A stretch of 9,504 nt of DNA, taken from the NCBI GenBank assembly GCA_014359685.1, contig JACIYY010000115.1, positions 1 through 9,504 of the forward strand, read 5' to 3'. Positions 5,876 to 9,504 of this stretch are shown here, one piece after another. The translations under genes were made by a program, and so were the position numbers. The stretch's first letter is position 1. Every line of letters starts with the position of its first letter. This stretch comes from Porphyrobacter sp. (GTDB lineage: Bacteria > Pseudomonadota > Alphaproteobacteria > Sphingomonadales > Sphingomonadaceae). The notes beneath the pieces are model-generated. The model did not search any database, was not told the DNA's origin, and saw only the letters and a program-made list of their open reading frames with translations.

Positions 5876-8023
5876 TCAGCGCCCCACGTCGATCACCTGC
5901 GGCGGACCGCCGTCGAGGCGCGCCGCCGTCAGCACGCCCGACGCATAGGCGCCGGTGTCGAGGCACAGCCGATTGGGTGCCGCCACGGCGTCCTCGCCGG
6001 GCGTGTGGCCGTGGACCACGAACTTGCCGCACCCCATCGGCGTCTTGAAGAACTCGTCGCGGATGAAGAGCAGGTCCTTCACTTTCTGCCGGTCGAGCGC
6101 CACGCCGGGGCGGACTCCGGCATGGACGAAGACGCAATCGCCGATCACGATCATCGGTTCCAGCGACCGCAGGAAGGCCATGTGGCTGTCCGGGATTGCC
6201 TGGCGGACCTCGTCGCGCACCCCCGCCCAATCCTCGGCAGAGCCACCTTCGCCCGGCGCCGCGACACCGTAGGACGCGAGGGTGGCGCGGCCGCCATACC
6301 GGCCAAAGCTGATCCCGCTCGCCGACCCGTCCAGATAATCGAGCAGCGCCTGCTCGTGATTGCCGAGCAGCGTCCTGACCTCGACCGCCGGGTCGTGCGA
6401 CAGGGCGATGATCTGATCGATCACACCTTTTGAATCGCGCCCGCGATCGATGTAGTCGCCGAGGAAGATCAGCAGCGGCTTGTCGTCCCCGGGCGACGGT
6501 CGCGCGGCCGCATCGGCGAGGATTTGCTCGACCAGCGGGTGCAGCAGGTCGGCGCGTCCATGGATATCGCCGAAAGCATAGATCAGCCGCCCTTCGGTCG
6601 ATGGCGCCTCGATCGCCGCCACGCCGGAGGCGATCGTAAGCACGGTGTCCGGCGCCTTAGGCGCTTCGGCCACGCGCCCGGCGCGGGGAAGCGACTGACG
6701 GCGATCCCCGGGTTGAGCGGCGAGCGCAGGCGCAGCGCGCCGGACAGGGACCGCGATGCCGCGATGCCCGACCCTGTGGTCCTCGAACGCACCTTCGTCG
6801 GTACGGCGCACCGCAAACATCGTGGCGAGAAGCACGCAGGTGAGCGGGTTGATCGCGGTCAGCAACGCGCCTTCGAAGGTGTACCACACCGCCAGGGTGA
6901 AGGCGATGCTGCGGTCAGCCGGGTTCTTGAACAGGGCATAGAGGAAGAACGCGTAGAAGATCAGCGCGGGAACCAGCCCGTATTCGACTGTCGCCTTGGT
7001 GATCGGCCACCACTGGAAGTTGCGCCCCTTCTCGATGTTGCCGGCGCCGATGCCGCTGAACAGGGCGCCGGGGTCGGAAAGGAATGCCACCAGACGGTGC
7101 AACGGTTCGATGAACCGCATATTGGCGCTGGAGCCTTCGCTCTCGTATTCGTTCACCCGTCCGCCGATCAACTCGAACCAGCCGAGGCGGTAAGCCACGT
7201 AGAGGACGATCAGCAGGCTGGCGATCACCAGCACCATCCTGGAGATCGTCAATCGGCCAAGCAGCACCGGCAGAGTGATCGCGATCAGCAGCAGCCCGGT
7301 CCCGCCGAAGGTCGCCATCAGCGCAACGGCCAACACCAGCAGGCGCCAGATGCGCTGGAACAGCACGACCTCGATCGCCAGCGCGAGAGCGATGAATTGC
7401 GAGAGGAAGGAGACTTCCAGGAACAGCAGCGCATTGGGCTTGTGGTAGGGGAGGTTCCAGACGATGGGCTGGAGATAGTTGAACTCCGGCACCAGCCAGC
7501 GGGCCGGAACCATCTTGTCGAGGTTCGGCCAGGCCTGCGGGCCGATGAGGAACTGGACCGCATGCTCGACGGCGATCGCCGCGCAGAACACCAGCATCAG
7601 ATTGACGAAGGCGTTCAGACAGCGGCGATAGGTGGCCTCGCTGGTCTCGAACGAGACCACCATCGGCAGGTGCAGCAGGAAGAACAACGCAATGCTGGTG
7701 TCCGAATAGACCGGGCTCAGGAATACGGTGGACAGGCCTGCGGCCGCGACGAAAGCGAAATAAAGCCCGATCCGGACCGGGTCCCACACCGGCTTCAGGA
7801 CGATGCAGGCCAGCCCCATCGCGCCCAGCATCAGCGGCACGCCTATGGACAGTGTGCCGCCGCCATTGGTGATGCCGAACTTCTGGAGCAGGATGACCGC
7901 CACCAGCCCGAACAGGAACAGCCCGAACAGCAATTGCTCCTGGAGGTCCCGCCCGACGGCCGGGGCGTCAGCTCCGGATCGCGGCAGTGGCCTGAACGGT
8001 GCGGGGGGATTCAGGGTCGCCAT
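5876..8023 (-). CDS. Fusion of Wzy/O-antigen-ligase-like membrane protein and metallophosphoesterase
   Basis: 715-residue protein in two parts. Residues 31-403 are polytopic, with hydrophobic spans at about 31-48, 57-76, 83-103, 109-125, 135-155, 200-220, 226-257 (probably two), 263-279, 347-366 and 372-403 (probably two). A long Trp/Pro-rich loop (156-199) and a second loop (281-345) lie between spans, the layout of polysaccharide polymerases or O-antigen ligases in the inner membrane. Residues 479-715 are a complete PP/ApaH-like metallophosphoesterase: GDIHGR (Asp486, His488), GDYIDRG (Asp523), GNHE (Asn555, His556), His634 in VHAGVRP, and HGHT (671-674). The Arg/Ala/Pro-rich linker (404-478) suggests the phosphatase faces the cytoplasm. 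The ATG at 8023 has AAAGG eight bases upstream; another ATG at 8059 adds 12 residues. It overlaps the GMC gene by 56 bases. There is no internal ATG for a separate phosphatase, but linker codon use raises the possibility of a frameshift. Substrates are unknown. Confidence 0.8.
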   Translation of the reverse strand: MATLNPPAPFRPLPRSGADAPAVGRDLQEQLLFGLFLFGLVAVILLQKFGITNGGGTLSIGVPLMLGAMGLACIVLKPVWDPVRIGLYFAFVAAAGLSTVFLSPVYSDTSIALFFLLHLPMVVSFETSEATYRRCLNAFVNLMLVFCAAIAVEHAVQFLIGPQAWPNLDKMVPARWLVPEFNYLQPIVWNLPYHKPNALLFLEVSFLSQFIALALAIEVVLFQRIWRLLVLAVALMATFGGTGLLLIAITLPVLLGRLTISRMVLVIASLLIVLYVAYRLGWFELIGGRVNEYESEGSSANMRFIEPLHRLVAFLSDPGALFSGIGAGNIEKGRNFQWWPITKATVEYGLVPALIFYAFFLYALFKNPADRSIAFTLAVWYTFEGALLTAINPLTCVLLATMFAVRRTDEGAFEDHRVGHRGIAVPVRRAAPALAAQPGDRRQSLPRAGRVAEAPKAPDTVLTIASGVAAIEAPSTEGRLIYAFGDIHGRADLLHPLVEQILADAAARPSPGDDKPLLIFLGDYIDRGRDSKGVIDQIIALSHDPAVEVRTLLGNHEQALLDYLDGSASGISFGRYGGRATLASYGVAAPGEGGSAEDWAGVRDEVRQAIPDSHMAFLRSLEPMIVIGDCVFVHAGVRPGVALDRQKVKDLLFIRDEFFKTPMGCGKFVVHGHTPGEDAVAAPNRLCLDTGAYASGVLTAARLDGGPPQVIDVGR

Positions 8024-9504
8024 CAAGAAAGCCTTTGCCGTGTGGGCCGCTATTAACACCCGGCAATGCCGCGTGAAAGTCCGGCTGCTCGCAGAGATGA
8101 TCGGCCAGACGCAGGGCCAGCGCGATGCCGGTCAGCGTCGGGTTGGCCTGGCTCGATGTCGGCAGGACCGAGGTGCTGGCGACATACAGATTGTCGGTCC
8201 CGTGGACCCGGCAATCGGCATCGACCACGCCATCCTCCGGCCGCGCCGACATCCGCGTCGTCCCGCTATGGTGCCCGCCATAGGCGCCAGCGCCCAGGAT
8301 CGCCTGTTCCACCTCCTCTTCCGCATAGGTCAGGGTGCCAGCCCCAGTCCGCTGCAACTCGCTCGCCAGCAAGGCGTAGGATCGCTGCACCGCCTCGACA
8401 TCGAGGGGCGTGATCCGCCAGTCGACCTTGAGGCGCCGCATGCCAAAGCGATCGCGCTCGGCCGACAAGGTCACGCAGCTATCGCGGTTGGGGGCCTGTT
8501 CACAGTGGAACTCCAGCGGGTAGCGATTGTCGGGCGAATAGAGCGCGATCGAGGGGATGCGGCGCTCTCCGAAGTAGCGCTGGACGCCCCAGGTCCGCAG
8601 AAAGGTGAACAGGCGATAGGGATGCCGTGCGATGTTTCCCAGGTGGCGCAGATACATCGCCAGCGACCGATCGGCCTCCCGCGCTGCGCGGCTGTATTCG
8701 TATTTCACCATGAACGCGGCGAGGTAGATCAGCGACAGGACCGGATCGCCATGCGCGGGATCGATCGCATCGTGGATATGGAGGCGCGCGGTGAAGTTCA
8801 TCAGGCCATGCTCGCGCTGCGCCTTCTCCGTCAGCGCGATGCGGCGCCGGATGTAGACGCCTTGCGCGTCGCGTTCGTAGCCGAAGAAGATTGTCTGCGG
8901 GTCGCCCGTGAACTGAGCGATCCCGAAGGTTGCGGCAAGGTGACACATATAGCCCTTGCCCAGCCATCCACCTGCGCTGCCGATCCCCCCAGGCTGCACA
9001 TCGTCCGAGTTGAGCAGGATCCGGGTGGTTTCCAGTCCCCCTGCGGCGAGAACGTAATGGCGGGCGCGGGCCTGCCTTACCTGCCCGTCCGGCAGGGTGA
9101 CCTCGAAATGATCGACGCGCCGGCCGTGCGGATCGAGGCGCACCGCCGTGGTGGCGGCCTCGGTGACGACCTGCACATTCGCGGCACGGGTCAGCTGCGC
9201 GCCATAGCGGGTCCAGAAATTCGTCGGTCGGCTGAACCGCTCGATCGTGGTGTGCAGCCATTCCCCGTCGAGCCCCGGAACGATCGGGCCGCCGGGAACC
9301 TGGTCGAACGGTCCGGCTTCGCTGGCCTCCATCGCGGCCGGGTAATAGCGGGCCACGTCTTCATAGGAGATCGGCCATCCGGAGTGCGGCACCCAGGGCC
9401 GATCGGCGAAGTCGATCGGGTCGAACGGGATCGCGCGCCCGCCCCAGATCGTCGAGGTGCCGCCCAGGGCGCGCACCCTGTAGCTGTCGAGCGGCCAGTG
9501 AACG
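7968..9504 (-). CDS. GMC-family FAD-dependent oxidoreductase (5' end outside window)
   Basis: Flavoprotein of the glucose-methanol-choline oxidoreductase family, which oxidises alcohols or sugars with FAD. 511 codons are visible; the frame stays open to the right edge through HWPLDSYRVRALGGTS, so the N-terminal Rossmann GxGxxG segment (perhaps 80-90 residues) is outside. Support comes from RALGGTSTIWGGR near the visible start, a middle segment LAAGGLETTRILLNS typical of the family, and a C-terminal GMC domain with HHSGTTRM (the catalytic His pair region at about 8268-8273) and SSQANPTLTGIALALRLADHL. The protein then carries about 40 extra residues, beyond the usual family end, that overlap the start of the downstream membrane-protein gene. 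Its position before a polysaccharide polymerase-like gene suggests a role in sugar modification; the substrate cannot be told. No membrane segment was seen in the visible part. Confidence 0.9.
   Translation of the reverse strand, partial: VHWPLDSYRVRALGGTSTIWGGRAIPFDPIDFADRPWVPHSGWPISYEDVARYYPAAMEASEAGPFDQVPGGPIVPGLDGEWLHTTIERFSRPTNFWTRYGAQLTRAANVQVVTEAATTAVRLDPHGRRVDHFEVTLPDGQVRQARARHYVLAAGGLETTRILLNSDDVQPGGIGSAGGWLGKGYMCHLAATFGIAQFTGDPQTIFFGYERDAQGVYIRRRIALTEKAQREHGLMNFTARLHIHDAIDPAHGDPVLSLIYLAAFMVKYEYSRAAREADRSLAMYLRHLGNIARHPYRLFTFLRTWGVQRYFGERRIPSIALYSPDNRYPLEFHCEQAPNRDSCVTLSAERDRFGMRRLKVDWRITPLDVEAVQRSYALLASELQRTGAGTLTYAEEEVEQAILGAGAYGGHHSGTTRMSARPEDGVVDADCRVHGTDNLYVASTSVLPTSSQANPTLTGIALALRLADHLCEQPDFHAALPGVNSGPHGKGFLDGDPESPRTVQATAAIRS

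Noticed and set aside
6590..6690. Independent start for a separate phosphatase gene at an in-frame GTG
   Set aside because: Three in-frame GTG codons exist in the linker, but none has a ribosome binding site in front and there is no ATG; kept as one frame, with the doubt recorded as a finding.
6524..8056. Long plus-strand open frame (about 510 codons) opposite the fusion gene
   Set aside because: Composition is dominated by His, Gln, Arg, Asp and Glu with no domain, as expected for the antisense of a G+C-rich membrane-protein gene; the opposite strand has clear membrane spans and phosphatase motifs.

Overview
The window reads as chromosomal DNA of an alphaproteobacterium, most likely a member of the Sphingomonadales. 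The basis is high G+C with strong G/C bias at third codon positions, the rpmF-plsX gene pair, a CysRS of the HIGN / IDHREIHHPNE subtype, and a divergent repressor / small-protein locus whose sequences look sphingomonad-like. The order placement is recognition from memory, not a database result. No tRNA, rRNA, CRISPR array, insertion sequence or phage gene was seen. Coding density is high and no gap exceeds about 175 bases.

Region 1 (1-2274, all minus strand, so transcribed right to left) is housekeeping plus regulation. An S24-type, LexA-like repressor is followed after 40 bases by a glyoxalase-II-like metallo-beta-lactamase-fold hydrolase. After a 160-base gap with a good sigma70-like promoter come rpmF (ribosomal protein L32) and plsX (phospholipid synthesis), which runs off the left edge. 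Region 2 (2275-2936) is the divergent side of the repressor locus. A control region with a promoter and an inverted repeat over its -35 box separates the repressor from two short plus-strand genes, a 62-residue HTH-like protein and a 118-residue protein of unknown function, whose reading frames overlap by 11 bases. A strong imperfect hairpin (2950-2987) lies between this pair and the convergent cysS gene, which fills 3017-4537.

Region 3 (4668-9504, minus strand) looks like the downstream end of a cell-surface polysaccharide gene cluster. In transcription order it has a GMC-family flavin oxidoreductase (5' end outside the window), a very large protein joining a Wzy/O-antigen-ligase-like polytopic membrane domain to a complete cytosolic-type metallophosphoesterase domain, and an NAD-dependent epimerase best assigned as UDP-glucuronate 4-epimerase. 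A probable intrinsic terminator follows. The epimerase would supply UDP-galacturonate or UDP-glucuronate, the membrane protein would polymerise or ligate lipid-linked repeat units, and the oxidoreductase would modify a sugar or other alcohol. The phosphoesterase could control the process.

The main item worth a second look is the polymerase-phosphatase fusion. All phosphatase metal-binding motifs are intact and no internal ATG exists for a separate phosphatase gene. The linker nevertheless reads with a better codon pattern in a neighbouring frame, so a recent frame change or a sequence error is a serious rival to a genuine bifunctional protein.
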